DNA of 64,000 nt from assembly GCA_031769625.1 (NCBI GenBank), contig JAUIMM010000686.1, positions 2,564,001 to 2,628,000 of the forward strand, read 5' to 3'. How positions within the stretch are numbered: position 1 is the first letter of the stretch; the number at the start of each line of letters is the position of its first letter. The position numbers were made by a program, and so were the translations under genes. Under the pieces are notes generated by a model, which saw only the letters and a program-made list of their open reading frames with translations, was not told the origin of the DNA and ran no database searches. Positions 50,441-63,089 of the stretch are shown piece after piece. Origin of the DNA: Taudactylus pleione (Eukaryota > Chordata > Amphibia > Anura > Myobatrachidae).

Positions 50441-53364
50441 AGATTTTTTAATTCTCCTTTTTATTTATTTTACAGTTCCTTTTCTAAAACAGACTTACCT
50501 AAGCGGTTGGCTCACCAGTGGCACCGCGCACAAAATGATGCTGCACTTAATTTTCTTAACGTTCCCATGCAGTCAGCCATGTCGCCAGAAGATCAACATA
50601 TTGAAAGCATTGCTTGAACTCAGCACTCTTTGGTTTCCTTAGTCCTTTACTTTTTCCTTTTCCTATTATTTCCATTGTTTAAGGGAACCATGGTCACAAG
50701 CATATCGACAACTTGTGAAATTCAGAATGAAGGATTTTGTAATTATGATAATGGTGGCCCTGCCTTTACTGCATTAACTGTTTAAACTTTGGCATTTTTT
50801 CAAGTCCTTTTTTGCCTTGTCTTTTTTATTACTATTTGTGTTTTGTTTTGCATTTAACAAAATGTTAAGGCTAATCCTTTTCAGTGGCTTTGGTGGGAAA
50901 ACAATCTTATTTAAATTCTATCCTTTAAAACACTTTTAGCTGTGGAATTTTTTTTACCTGTTTGCTTAGAAGCTATTTCCTGATCAGAATAAAAATTTTA
51001 TTGTTATGGTACTTTGTTTAAGCAAATATGAATCAGTATGTGAAATGGGCCACTATACCAATTCGATTTTTGGGTACTTGCAATAAATTTCTAAAAGTAA
51101 TTATATTTTTATTCCTATAAAAAATATATATATTCCAAACTTTGTTGCTTACGCTGTTATGGTATTGCAGCATTACTTTCATCTTAAATGCACCAGTGAG
51201 TGAGTTCTGTCCTTAAAATGCACTATTTATGAAAGGCAGAATGTATTCTGAAATCGGTTATTTTGAAGTGTTTTTATGTAAATATGTGTGTATTAATTTG
51301 ACAAAAAAACTGTGTAGTTTTCAAGGTAAAATTTGTGGTAAATGCATTGGTTGCATCTGAGTAGTAAAAGGGCTTTAACTCCTTTCTGCTAGGCAATCGT
51401 TTCCTTAACCCTTCCAGAGATGTGTTAAAAGTTTTCTTGCACTTCGGGCATTATCTTTGTTAAAGAGAAATGCTCTCAATAAGGTTGGGGCATAATTTGG
51501 AATGAAAAAATAAATGACATTCACCCACTAGGGTGGTGAACTTTTCTGTGCAATGTTAAAAATGGAAACATAAAAAACTTGGCCTTGATGGGGCCAAAGA
51601 ATGAAATGGTACTTTTAAACTGACATGGTCCTCCAGGTGTGGGCTGAGATGAGCTGCATCATGAATCACGTGGTGCACTTCAACTTTTTGAAGGAGTAGT
51701 CACATGTTAAAAGGTCTAAAGTTATTTGTAAATCTTCATAGGCAGAAGCCTGTCAAAATCTTGATCTTTCCTGTGTACATAGTAAGTATAACATTTCAGA
51801 TCCCTTATCCTTAGTACCAATGCTGGCTTTCTAAAAAAAACAAAAACAAAAAAAAAATCTTGTTTAGTTATTTGTGTTTGATATTTTGATTTTTTTCCCA
51901 CAGTGAAAGGTATTTCCTTTTAAAGTTGATCAGGACGTTCAGAAAATGGCTTTAGAGTGTATTTTATTTAACTTAATAGACTTTGTACAGAGGTCATACA
52001 AGTTAAAGTGAACGCATGTTCTATCACTGTGAAAGATTTAAGTCTGGATTAGCATGAAGTATTATGTGACTGCCTAATCATTTCATATGGTCCATTATAT
52101 GACGTGCCACCACAACAAAGCAGAGACTACAACGCTATGACTTCAGCTTTTCTGCTGTAAACATAGTTAGGCGATTGCTCCAGTACATTCTTAACTCAGA
52201 GGAAAACCATCCTTTTTGACTAAAATGAGCAAAAGGGAAAGACACATAGGTGCTTGTTTTTAGGGCTTAAATATATTTACTGCTTAACATATATATAAAT
52301 TAACACTTAGATGCTATTCAACAACTTAGATCTTGGGCTAAAAACCAAGAATGGCTTTAAAATAAAATACAAAATATAATTCTATGTAATAAACCTATAG
52401 AGTGATTTTAAGTGTATTTCAGTAAATCAAACTCCACAGCTAAACAAATAATGGTACAAATAAGTGTTGGGATTTAATATAGCACATAATCTGCATTTAA
52501 TCACATTAAATATGGTAATTCACAGATGTAAATAAAAAAATGTTCTATATTGTTTTCTGACATTATGATTTTGTTTCCTTTGTTTACAGTCCTGGAAAAA
52601 ACTGTGGACATAAACCTATTATGCAAATAGTCTGCCAAAATCCCAGTGTACTTATGTTTAACTATTTTACAGTAGCAGATGTTAATGAGGTTACCTGCAC
52701 AATACACTCATATTCACATGAATGTATGTGTGCTTGCTTACCTGTCGTCATGGATAGAAGTCATTTTATAGTAATTGTATTAAGTAATAGAATGGACTAA
52801 TATAACATGAGATAATTCAATATGCACATCAGAGATTTATAATATCTAAAATCTGCAGTTTTTGCATATACTGTGTTCCCTAATTTCATCTGTCCTTTTA
52901 AAGTTACTGTAGTTTTCAATACATAATAATCCCAGTACCACCTATTTTCCCCCTGTATGTGGTTTGACATGACTGTTCTACAAGGCATATTTACTTGAAA
53001 TCTTCTGATTCATGTTCCCTTTAGTGTATGTACATTATGGGACTGTCTTTGGCAATCTGTTGCTCTCCAGCTGCTTTTGAATTTTAAATCCCAGCATGCA
53101 CTACTTGTCTCTAGCTGACTCTTTTCATTTATGGAACATCTTTAATTCAAACTGAAAAAAAATGACTGCTTAATCTGCCTGCTACCAGTAAGACAAATCT
53201 AGTGGTGTATATTGGACACATTAAAAAAAATTAAAAACACAATAATAATGTCCAACACTACAGAAGTAAATCTATTTGTGTTTGCCTCATAAACTGATAA
53301 TTTCATGAAAAATTATTAGAAATATATTTCATCTTAATTTTGGTAGATGTTTCCATATGCTTTG

Positions 53365-53570
53365 AACGGGTGGGTACGGGATCCCGGCGGTCAAAATATC
53401 GACAGCGGTATCCCGACAGAATTTGGTAAGTATAACCATCCCTCTAACCCACCTTGTCCCGCAGTCTAACCTAACCCTAAACCAAACCCTAATACTCACC
53501 ATCGGGATGTCAGCGGTCGGGATTCTGACCAATGGGATGCAGACTACATCCCCTTTGAACTGTCATCTTT
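53365..53570. mobile_element. CTAACCC-rich MITE, copy 1, in the NF1 3' UTR
   Basis: GGGATCCCGGCGGTCAAAAT at the left, then CGACAGCGGTATCCCGACAG. The centre has ACCTAACCCTAAACCAAACC. The right shows ATCGGGATGTCAGCGGTCGG and GGGATGCAGACTACATCCC. Related copies are at about 58820 and 63090. Confidence 0.65.
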
Positions 53571-54790
53571 TCGGTGTTGGAAAAAAAAATATCTTGGAAA
53601 CCAAGCACTATGTATTATTTTATTTATTAAACCATATAACATGAGTTACATTTAAAATACTGAAAGCCATGTGCTAGTTTTGATTATTATTATCATCCTT
53701 TTTATATTAAGACAAGCGCACCACCTTCCTTAAGTGCCATACACCATTTTTTAAATAACTTTTCTCGGAACACAGTCTGAGTACAATTCGAAAACAACAT
53801 GTTCCCCAAATACTACAGTTGGACTAATATGGTTTCTAACATTTTATTCACTTCAACATCAATTCCATGGATTACAAGTAATACCAATGTCCGTATTCTA
53901 CTTGTGTAGACCGTCTGTTAAAAATTTATTTTTAGTTTTGTTTTTACGAAAAGGGTTATTTGCACATTTTAGGTACACACTAATGCGGTATTAAAGGACT
54001 ACAGTGTAATGAGTTTTGTTTTAGTAGTAGTATTTAAACTTGATTTTGAAAGATGCAAAAAATGTTTTATCTCCTCTTTAGTGACCAGGTGAAAGAGTGC
54101 AGCATTGCAAACCAATTTGCTTTCATTTATCTGCTTGTACTGGACCAATCAAATGTATTCTTATTGGTAGCTGTGGGTTATTGCACTTATGCCCTATATT
54201 AGTAACTCCAACACTTTCTTAGACATCTACAGTTGCTTGAATCTCTGATGAGCATATTGCCTCAAAATATATTTGTTTGTGAACCTGAATAATTTCCTAT
54301 TGTGGATATGGGCAGTCTATATGGTTTTAACATTAAGTTTTGGGCAGTTTTTTTCCCTCCTCTTAAGCATGTCTTGTCCAATGTTATGCAACCGACTTTG
54401 CCACAAAAAGTCACTTTTAAGTGTTAGCAACATTACTTTTTTAATGCAGTACATTCATCTGTAAATATTTTTTGTGTAAAATTTGACAGAAAAGTATATT
54501 TACTACACTGTAAATACATGTGACAATATATTGTATTATTTTGCTTTTTTGTAAAGCAGTTAGTTGCTGTACATGTATAACATACAAAATTTGATTATTC
54601 TAGTGTTAGTAATTGTTAACTTCTCTCCTTCCTGCTGTTGAGTATGTCATTTAAATGAAGAAAAAAAAGTATGCTGTGTACTACAAACTCTCACTGTGTA
54701 TGATGTATTATTTCTTTTCAGGCCATAAGATTTCAAATGTTACTTTACTCACTATCCTGTTAATATTGTAAGCAAGTGTATGCCAGCAGG

Positions 54791-54796
54791 AATAAA
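54791..54796 (+). terminator. Candidate distal NF1 polyadenylation signal AATAAA
   Basis: An AATAAA hexamer sits about 4.35 kb after the stop codon, where a long neurofibromin 3' UTR would be expected to end. Earlier AATAAA hexamers at 50988 and 51082 could give short-UTR isoforms. Not testable without transcripts. Confidence 0.3.
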
Positions 54797-54815
54797 ACTG
54801 CCACCGCCAGCCAAA

Positions 54816-55225
54816 CTGGCACCTAGATACAATTATCAGATATGATTTATCATAACTGTTCTTCCCCAATGTTCCCTTATGTATGTACATCCCCTTTTTT
54901 GAAGTAAAATGTAAATTCAACCTGCTTTTTTGTGTTTATGGGTTCTTTTTTACTATTATTACTAGCCCTTTTACAGCAACCAGCACACTTAACATATACT
55001 CACTTTTTGTACCTGTAATGTTAATTTAATACTTTTCATGTTCATTGCAACAAAATAAGTGAACTTGCTATGTCTAATCACACAGTATTTCACTTCAGTA
55101 ATGGTGGCAAGCTAGATAGGAGTAGGTGATTACCTCCACCTCCTCTCAAACTTTAACCAAATGCTATCAAAAGCCACATCAGCAAGCAAATGTAGTGTTT
55201 ATTGTAGATTTTTATTCTTATGTAG
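54816..55225. other. Sequence beyond the probable NF1 end, no gene seen
   Basis: AT-rich. Nothing recognised. Confidence 0.5.
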
Positions 55226-56710
55226 AACTAGCTATAGCCTGTGGCTTCACCCACGATGAAACCACCATTTTTTATGTGAGGTGTTATATTGCTTTGCATA
55301 GGGTCCCTGTTGCGGGAGTGGCTCACGTGAAAGAAGTGCTATATAGACTGGTGGTAACAGCACCTTCACCCACCACTCATACCAATGTCACTGTGTGCCC
55401 TGTGCACAGACTGCTCTGTAGCCTATCCTATTGACCCACCACTCACACCAATGTCACTGTGTCCTGTGCACAGACTGCTCTGTAGCCTATCCTATTCATC
55501 CACCACTCACACCAATGTCACTGTGTGCCCTGTGCACACTGCTCTGTAGCCTATCCTATTCACCCACCACTCACACCAATGTCACTGTGTGCCCTGTGCA
55601 CAGACTGCTCTGTAGCCTATCCTATTCACCCACCACTCACACCAATGTCATTGTGTCCTGTGCACATACTGCTCTGTAGCCTATCCTATTCATCCACCAC
55701 TCACAACAATGTCACTGTGTCCTGTGCACAGACTGCTCTGTAGCCTATCCTATTCACCCACCACTCACACCAATGTCACTGTGTCCTGTGCACATACTGC
55801 TCTGTAGCCTATCCTATTCATCCACCACTCACACCAATGTCACTGTGTGCCCTGTGCACAGACTGCTCTGTAGCCTATCCTATTCACCCACCACTCACAC
55901 CAATGTCACTGTGTGCCCTGTGCACAGATTGCTCTGTAGCCTATCCTATTCACCCATCACTCACACCAATGTCACTGTGTGCCCTGTGCTCAGACTGCTC
56001 TGTAGCCTATCCTATTCACCCACCTCTCACACCAATGTCACTGTGTGTCCTGTGCACAGATTGCTCTGTAGCCTATCCTATTCACCCGCCACTCACACCA
56101 ATGTCACTGTGTGCCCTGTGCACAGACTGCTCTGTAGCCTATCCTATTCACCCACCACTCATACCAATGTCACTGTGTGCCCTGTGCACAGACTGCTCTG
56201 TAGCCTATCCTATTCACCCACCACTCATACCAATGTCACTGTGTGCCCTGTGCACAGACTGCTCTGTAGCCTAGTCTATTCACCCACCACTCACACCAAT
56301 GTCACTGTGTGCCCTGTGCACAGACTATGTAGCCTATCCTATTCACCCACCACTCACACCAATGTCACTGTGTGCCCTGTGCACAGACTGCTCTGTAGCC
56401 TATCCTATTCACCCACCACTCACACCAGTGTCACTGTGTGTCCTGTGCACAGACTATGTAACCTCTCCTATTCAAGTGAACAAGGCCCAAAGCACCTCTC
56501 CCCCCACCCCTTACAGGCCACGCACATGGTGCCACACCTATCTCTTGCATTGATTATGCCAATAAATGTTTTTATTGCTCAGCTTTATCTTGATGGATTA
56601 AGATGAAACAAAGTGCAGTTTATTTCTAGAAGTTTTCATAAAACCTCGGTTCAGTCGTTTTTGCGCCAACTTGGAACAAACAGACACAACATTCTTATTA
56701 TGTTAGGATA
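55226..56710. mobile_element. Putative non-autonomous element carrying the minisatellite
   Basis: The left margin has AGCTATAGCCTGTGGCTTCA followed by CCCACGATGAAACC. The right margin has CCTCGGTTCAGTCGTTTTTG, CGCCAACTTGGAACAAACAG and ACACAACATTCTTATTATG. Together they resemble the ends of short retroelements that begin with a GCCCGTGGCTTCGCCCG-type phrase and end in an ACAGACAGAC-type tail. Most of the interior is the 66-bp array. The classification is an inference from phrase similarity. Confidence 0.4.
55370..56475 (+). repeat. Minisatellite, about 66-bp unit, 17 copies
   Basis: The unit contains CACCAATGTCACTGTGTGCC, CTGTGCACAGACTGCTCTG, TAGCCTATCCTATTCACCC and ACCACTCACA. The CAATGTCA block (CAGTGTCA in the last copy) occurs 17 times. 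Some units lack GC after GTGT (64 bp), and two units near the end lose GCTCTG. As 66 is a multiple of 3, a 277-codon frame is open across it by periodicity and is not a gene. Confidence 0.95.
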
Positions 56711-57525
56711 TGCAAGATGTATTTCAAATTATATTAACATAGATTTCATATAAGCATTTTGAACTAGTCTAAACTACTTGTGACAGTCTGCTTGATGTAC
56801 TGAAATACAGTCGTGTCCTGGCAAACTTACTGAATGCAAATGTATTTATACAGCAGCAATCACTGTGTACTTATGTATAATTAAGTAAATACAAACATGA
56901 AAAAAAATCATGACCCCAACAAAATTGAAACATAAGTCATTCATCCAGCCATGTATGTTGCCAATGTAACAGTGTTTATTTAAAGTGCATGTGAATGCTT
57001 TAAATTATTAACTATTTTTGTGTGTACACAGAATGCTATTAATGTGCAGTCTCCAAGGCATGGGAAGATAGAAGAGTAGGTCTGTATTTAACATCTACTG
57101 CAGCAATGTGTAGGCAAAATAATATAAATGCTCAATGCCTAGTACAGCACCAACTCAAGTACGGCCCTCTAAGCACGAACACTAAATATATACATTATAT
57201 CAACACACGCCATAAAAATATTACTTTAAAATTATGATACAGCAATTGTCAGAATTTATTGGCTAGCATAACTCTCATTATTCTTATTTTGCCTCGATGT
57301 ATACTTTACATTCCAAATTAGCTGTAGAATGCCCAGTACCATGGTGGGCCACATTGCCTGAGGAGCCAAGTCCTCTGCATGCTGGCCACTCCAGCTATGT
57401 TGATTCAATACCACTCTCCAGTGAACCACTCTTTCTTGTGCCCTTTTGATCCCAGTCTGACACTGATCAAATACTGTAAATACAATTTGAAAACAACATT
57501 GATGAAAGCATTAGAGATTCAATAC
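56711..57525. other. Intergenic sequence, no gene seen
   Basis: AT-rich. Nothing recognised. Confidence 0.5.
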
Positions 57526-57716
57526 ATAGGGGCCAATTCAATTACAGGTGATCTGATGCTGAGCATCGCCGCTATGCTTTGCTGCACACTTGTCAACCGG
57601 TTGTGGACCTTGCAAGTTTTCTTGCCCACTTCTATGGGGTGCCATGATGTGGATGGATGCGATGTGCCACTCTGGACTGACACATTGTGTACACCTGTAA
57701 TTGAATTACCTCCATA
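57526..57716. mobile_element. MITE with GGGGCCAATTCAATTACAGG ends
   Basis: The left CCAATTCAATTACAGGTG pairs with the right CACCTGTAATTGAATTACC. About 190 bp. GATGTGGATGGATGCGATG lies in the centre. Confidence 0.7.
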
Positions 57717-58811
57717 GAAACTGAAAATTTAAAATGTAGAATTATGAGCAGCGTTGAATCCAGAGGGGACAGTCTGCTTCCTAAGCAGAAACGTGTTGTC
57801 TTTGGCTCTACTACTTAGGTGTGCCTGGTATTTATTTTACAATTTTCAAGACAAAACAAGATTTTTGAATAAATATAATTAGCAACGTTACACAGCTGGA
57901 CAACATATGCCAGAGTCTGTGCCACCAGACGCAGCCATGTGCATACCCAGTATAACACTGAAAGGTGTATGGCACTGACCAACAAGAATATATCACTGCA
58001 TGCACAAAAATATATTTAATGATCTTCTGAAGTAATGTTTAAAAAGAAATGTATGATGTGAAGACCATGCTGTTGCTTTGCAAAGATAATCTGCTAAAGC
58101 CTGTCATTGTCCACACAGGAGGTCACCAATGCTGTCCAGGAGTGTGTCCTCAATATCTCTGGCAGCTCACGGCCATTCCTCTTATAAGCCTTCTCTAATC
58201 CACTTTGCTTTAGACATGGACCTTCAGGAATGACAATGATATGCTTTATTTTTTTTATATCCCTTGTTCTACAGAGATAAATTGATCTAACAAGATCCAA
58301 TATATGCAGTTTTTCTTCCTTCTATACTGGCTCTGGACACAGGCCCAAGCATAATTTATTGGAGGTTGTGTAATGGGCAAGAAAGCAGTATTTGTAAGCC
58401 ATGAAATGTGTGGAAAACAGTACTAATGACTATTGGAACCTCAATAGGACAATGTAAACAACATGCAGATAGAATAAATTGTACAGTTAATAGCTAACAT
58501 ATAAAAACAAAGATATAAACTTTAAAACGCCAAGAATCTGTGTTCATTTGGACTATGCTTTGTCTTAAATCTATTATCTATTTCACAGATACTTATGTCC
58601 ATTGTGAGCTCCCTGATAATTTTAGTCCAGGGCTATGCCTTAGTTTCATTTTTTAATTATATTTATATGATTGTGTTTATGCATATCAAATCATACCCAA
58701 CCCGTGGAAAACATTGTCTTATTGAGGTTCCAATAGTCTTTAGCAATCTAAACAACATGCAGATAGAATAAATTTTAAATTTAATAGCTAACGTATAAAA
58801 ACAAACCACTA
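57717..58811. other. Intergenic sequence, no gene seen
   Basis: AT-rich. A minus-strand open frame of 68 codons at 58094-58300 has no recognisable domain. About 80 bp near 58440-58520 (ACAACATGCAGATAGAATAA) recur at about 58751-58800. Confidence 0.45.
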
Positions 58812-59170
58812 AGGCATACAGGGGGTTGAGTATGATATCCCGGCTGTCGGTATGCCTCTGTTCAGAAAACCGACAGCGGCATCGCAACAGCCAGGGTCCC
58901 AACACCCATAGAACGGTGAGTACTTTTCTATACCCTACCCTAACCCACCCTCCTCGGTGCCTAAACCTAACACCCACTCCCCGATGCCTAAACCTAACCT
59001 ACTCCCCTAGTGCCTATACCTAACCTTCCCGCACCCTAATCTTAACCCTCCCCCTAGTGCCTAACCCCACTAGATAACGCTACCCTACCCTGGTGTCGGG
59101 ATTTCAGCGCCGGTATTAAGACAGTTGGCATCCTGCACTCTGGGATGCCGACTACATCCCGTCTTCCACA
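58812..59170. mobile_element. CTAACCC-rich MITE, copy 2
   Basis: The left ATATCCCGGCTGTCGGTATG and the right GGGATGCCGACTACATCCCG are related inverted ends. The inside is a run of CCTAAACCTAAC and CCCTAACCC variants from about 58935 to 59090. Confidence 0.7.
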
Positions 59171-59904
59171 CATTTCAGTTCTTGTTGGAGAGTGACAGTC
59201 CATTATTTCCAGCTGCTTTGGATAAACCACCCTAAGTAGCTCCTGGCTGGTTATTCAAGAGAACAGAATTTGTAAGCAGCACTACTTTGAGAACATTCCA
59301 AAATGATTCCTTGTACCACACCCCTGAAATTCTCCAGCTCTTGGAAGATATGAATGCCACCAAGAATATAATTGTGTGAGATCCATCTGAGAGATTTTAT
59401 GTATTACTGCAAAATGATTTTGTTAAAACTTCTATTACAAGATTGTGAACCCATGGTTCCACAAAACATTTTATGTAGTGGCCAATTCTTTTGGCTGTTT
59501 TAAATCTCGTTATTAGATCCTTAATTCTTGTATCCAAGTATACGCTCAGTGCTGATACTAGTACTTTCAATGTACTAAGGGCAAAGCCTTTCTGTAGACC
59601 TTCCAGTGTTTGTGGTATGCTAATTCATAGTTTCTTTATCACCTTGTATTTGCACCAATATATAATAATGGTTTTTATTCTTTTTAAGAAGGCTTAGAAA
59701 AACTCCTTCCTAAAAGCTATTACAGATAAGCAATTTATCATTATCTGTTTGAACGCACAATATTCTTTCGACTAAATAAACATTTAATTACTACGCGAGA
59801 GGGTGCTTTTAATGAAGTTACTATTTTTACGCTGCTAATTTGCTGTCCATGCCCACAGCCATAGGGCTATCATAGCCACCACTGAAGATGTACCTTTAGC
59901 TGCA
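59171..59904. other. Intergenic sequence, no gene seen
   Basis: AT-rich. Nothing recognised. Confidence 0.5.
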
Positions 59905-59908
59905 AGCC

Positions 59909-60270
59909 TCAATGTTCCCAGTAAATGCATGCTGTTTGGGATCCTGCAAATTGTTGGATTTGAGATAATCTACGACTCTTTCTTTTAAGAGTGTTTCCAT
60001 CAATTTCCCTACTACTGATGGTAAGGCTCACTGGTCGGTAGTTGCTTGCCGCTTCCTTGCTTCCACTTTTGTGCAGTGGGACAACATTTGCTCTTTTCCA
60101 GTCCTCTGGAATTACTCCAGTAGCTAGTGACTGGTTGAATAATTCTGTTAATGGTGTTACCAGCACCCCTTTAAGCTCTTTGTGTCCTTTAGTTTCCAGT
60201 ATAGTGCCATTAATACTATATTTAGCCTTTGGATTTTTGAGACCCAAGTGCATGATCTTGCATTTTTTGG
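59909..60270 (-). pseudogene. Duplicated LINE RT segment after the core
   Basis: After FADDTK the strand reads INAKKCKIMHLGLKNPKAKY and TILETKGHKELKGVLV. It then returns to LFNQSLATGVIPEDWKRANV, VPLHKSGSKEAASNYRPVSL, which belongs before the core. This is a direct duplication of the RT entry segment. Confidence 0.75.
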
Positions 60271-60273
60271 CAT

Positions 60274-60850
60274 TTATTTTACTCCTGGTGTGTATACCCT
60301 GTTGCATACCTTTGTGTCATCTGCAAAAAGGCATAGGCATAGTTTCCATTCAATACCATTTGCATTGTCACAAATAAAGATATTAAAAAGCACTGGTCCA
60401 AGTACATATCCCTGAGGTACTCCACTGGTAACATTTCCCTCTTGAGACTGCACTCCGTTTACTACAACTCTGTTTCCTATCCTGCAGTCTGCAATGTGGA
60501 ACAGTGTCAAAAGCCTTACTAAAGTCTAGATACGCTATATCTATGCCCCTCCCCTTTATCTATTTCCTTAGTCACCCGGCCAAAAAAGTCAGTAAGATTA
60601 GTTTGACATGATCTCCCCCTAGTAAATGCATGCTGTTTGGGATCCTGCAAATTGTTGGATTTGAGATAATCTACGACTCTTTCTTTTAAGAGTGTTTCCA
60701 TCAATTTCCCTACTACTGATGGTAAGGCTCACTGGTCGGTAGTTGCTTGCCGCTTCCTTGCTTCCAATTTTGTGCAGTGAGACAACATTTGCTCTTTTCC
60801 AGTCCTCTGGAATTACTCCAGTAGCTAGTGACTGGTTGAATAATTCTCTT
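60274..60850 (-). pseudogene. LINE reverse transcriptase core
   Basis: IPEDWKRANVVPLHKSGSK and NYRPVSL (about 60820 to 60730), LKERVVDYLKSNNLQDPKQ and HAFTRGRSCQTNL (60695 on), then GNRVVVNGVQSQEGNVTSGV, PQGYVLGPVLFNIFICD, and FADDTK near 60310. Short breaks near 60510 and 60710. The catalytic DD pair is present, but the protein is not continuous. Confidence 0.82.
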
Positions 60851-61182
60851 TTAGTATCCTTGGATGTATCCCATCTGGCCCCATTGATTTATCCACTTTC
60901 AGTTTTGAGAGTTCTGATAGGATCTTCTCCACTGTAAATGTGCTTGTTCCTACCTCACTTTTCTGATTACACCTGCAACTTAACTGTGGCCACTTTCCCC
61001 CTCTCAGTAGTGAATACTGAACAAAAATAATTAAGATGATCAGCTATTACATTGTCTCCCTCAACAAGACTCCCTCTTTCTGTCTTTAGTCTTTTTATTC
61101 CACCTTTTGTTTTTCTCCTTTCGCTTATATACTTTAAAAAAAAGTTTTGCTCCCTTTACCCACTGACTGTGCCATTTTCTCC

Positions 61183-61815
61183 TCAGCTTTTTGCCTTTGC
61201 ACATCTGATTACTTTCTTAGCCTCCTTCTGCTTTACAAGATACTCCTCTTTGTCTTCATTATTTTGCGTCTGCTTGTATTTCCTAAAGGCCATCTTTTTT
61301 GCTTTCACAATACTTGCTACCTCTTTCCCAAAAAACACTGGCTTCCTTTTCCTTGTGGTTTTCCTAATCCTTTTGATACAAAAGTCTGTTGCCTTTAATA
61401 TTGCACTTTTTACATTTTCCCACCTCTCCTGCACGCCTTTCAAGTTCCTCCACTCTGCCAAAGATTTGCTTAAACATCTTCCCATCCCTGCAAAATCAGC
61501 CTTCCTAAAATCTAACACCTTTGTTTTTGTATGGGGTGAGTCAGTATCTGTCTTTATTTGGAACCATACTGCTTGATGATCACTGGATCCCCGGCTTTCA
61601 CCCACTTTCACATCAGATATTCTGTCTCCATTTGTAAGTATTAAGTCTGATATTGCGTCTTTCCGAGTGGGCTCCCTCACCAATTGCTGGAGAGAGGCTC
61701 CCTGCAATGAATTCAGGATGTCCCTACTTCTAGTGGAACTTGCCACAGACACCTCCCAGTTTATATCTGGTAGATTAAAATCTCCCATGATTATAACATC
61801 TCCTTTTAATGCCAT
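61183..61815 (-). pseudogene. LINE endonuclease C-terminal part
   Basis: 210-codon open frame: GDVIIMGDFNLPDINWEV (Asp-Asn pair of the APE-type endonuclease), DAISDLILTNGDRISDVK, then GSSDHQAVWFQI with the SDH motif. The linker region follows (KPVFFGKEVASIVKAKKMAF). The N-terminal half of the domain is missing. A 15-bp hairpin (TCCTTTTAATGCC and GGCATTAAAAGGA) lies at 61800-61835 where the frame begins. Confidence 0.85.
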
Positions 61816-62130
61816 TTTAGTGGCATTAAAAGGAGTAGTGCAGTAGTTTATTGTCCAGTTCCTCTTCCTGACCTGGTGGTCTGTAGATCACCCCAATACG
61901 ATCACCCCTTTCTCATAAGTATCAGTATACAGAAAATGTAGCCAATTTTTTATTAATCTGTAGACTGAATCCATAATCATGCTTAAATGAATCATTGTTC
62001 CTATAGAAACATATATCATTTCTAAAGTATTTCTCCATCTTTCCAGCCATGGAATCTTTAAGGTGACCTATATCCTTGACTTAGTGTAGTTGTGATTAGA
62101 CAATCTAATGCAGAATCTACTTTGAGTACA

Positions 62131-62595
62131 TAGGGGCTGATTCAGTATTGCACATATGTGTAATGCCGCAGACTCCCGATTTTCAGGAATCTGCGTGCAT
62201 ACGACCGGTCCTGTGTGATCGCACGCAGCACTTTGTATGCCTCTGATTGACAGGCAGAGGCATTTAAGGGGTGAGGACAGCTGGAGTTCCCAGAAACGGG
62301 GACGTGTCTGCCCCGCTTTCCGGGAGTGGCAAGGCCAGGGGCTGCGTACATGGAAGCAGTTTCCTGGCTTCGCAAGCCGGCCAGTCTGAGTAAGCCTGAG
62401 CTTACTCAGCTGGCTGTCGCCCTGGCGCCATCCTCCTTCACGACCAATGGGCGTGATGGTGGTCGCAGTGCTGGGATCGCAAATGCATCAGGGGGGTGTC
62501 AAACACCACTTGCAGCATTTGCATATTAGCAAGGACGGCATTGCAAAGCTGCCTGTGTACAGCTTTGCAATTCCGTCCTAAGCTGAATCCCCCCC
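62131..62595. mobile_element. Harbinger-like MITE, GGGGCTGATTCAG ends
   Basis: The left GGGGCTGATTCAG and the right CTGAATCCCCCCC are inverted. The interior is GC-rich with GCAAAGCTGCCTGTGTACAG and CTGTGTACAGCTTTGC-type pairing near 62543-62575. Related in style to 3949 and 6183. Confidence 0.6.
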
Positions 62596-63089
62596 ACCAG
62601 GCATGTCACTACTAGACCACCAGGGACATTTTATCAACATTCTAAACATGTTGGTGTGACCTTATGAATCCTGACAAAATTAAACCTATTTCAGCAAACT
62701 ATGCCTAACTATAAACAACCCCTTGATAGGCCTTACAGTGAATGTGTGTCCTTCAGGTTTTTGCAGGCAAGTTCCAACTCATGCTGCCAACTACAATAAT
62801 ACCAGTGATGCAGAAGTGCCTTTGATTGTCTCCAAGCTCGTCTTTGTGCATTCATTCTTCACTATAACAGCAGGGGAAAATGCAGTGGGAACATTTTAAA
62901 CATTAAATAAGACCTGAAGTAGTGTCTACTACATACTTTATGTAGCAGAAAACAGTCCCTGGATTATATTCTTTGTCCTTTTGATCAGTCCAAAGTAAGT
63001 CGCACTGAGATCTTATAAGGATTTCCCTGTCTAACCTCTGTCTTGCTTAGCTGAAGATGAAAAAAAAGTAAAGGAAGCTAGGGAGAAGA

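Larger units (their letters stand above)
50441..54815 (+). other. NF1: Probable NF1 3' untranslated region
   Basis: AT-rich, non-coding sequence follows the stop. The human 3' UTR is about 3.5 kb. Candidate AATAAA signals are at 50988-50993, 51082-51087 and 54791-54796. The last would give a long UTR similar in size to human after removing the MITE at about 53365-53570. The extent is inferred from length and signals, since no transcript evidence is available. Confidence 0.45.
59905..62070 (-). mobile_element. LINE remnant, CR1/L2 type, with internal direct duplication
   Basis: Minus-strand order: endonuclease (61815-61183), then RT (about 60850 to 60270), then a second copy of the RT entry segment (60146 to 59919). 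DNA of about 225 bp at 59919-60146 is nearly identical to 60622-60846. The endonuclease motif GDFNLPDINWE and the RT motifs GVPQGYVLGPVLF and FADDTK place it in the CR1/L2/Jockey group. The 5' end and the tail are missing. Confidence 0.85.

Noticed and set aside
55773..56606. A 277-codon open frame across the tandem array
   Set aside because: It is open only because the repeat period is a multiple of three. It has no homology or codon structure of a gene.
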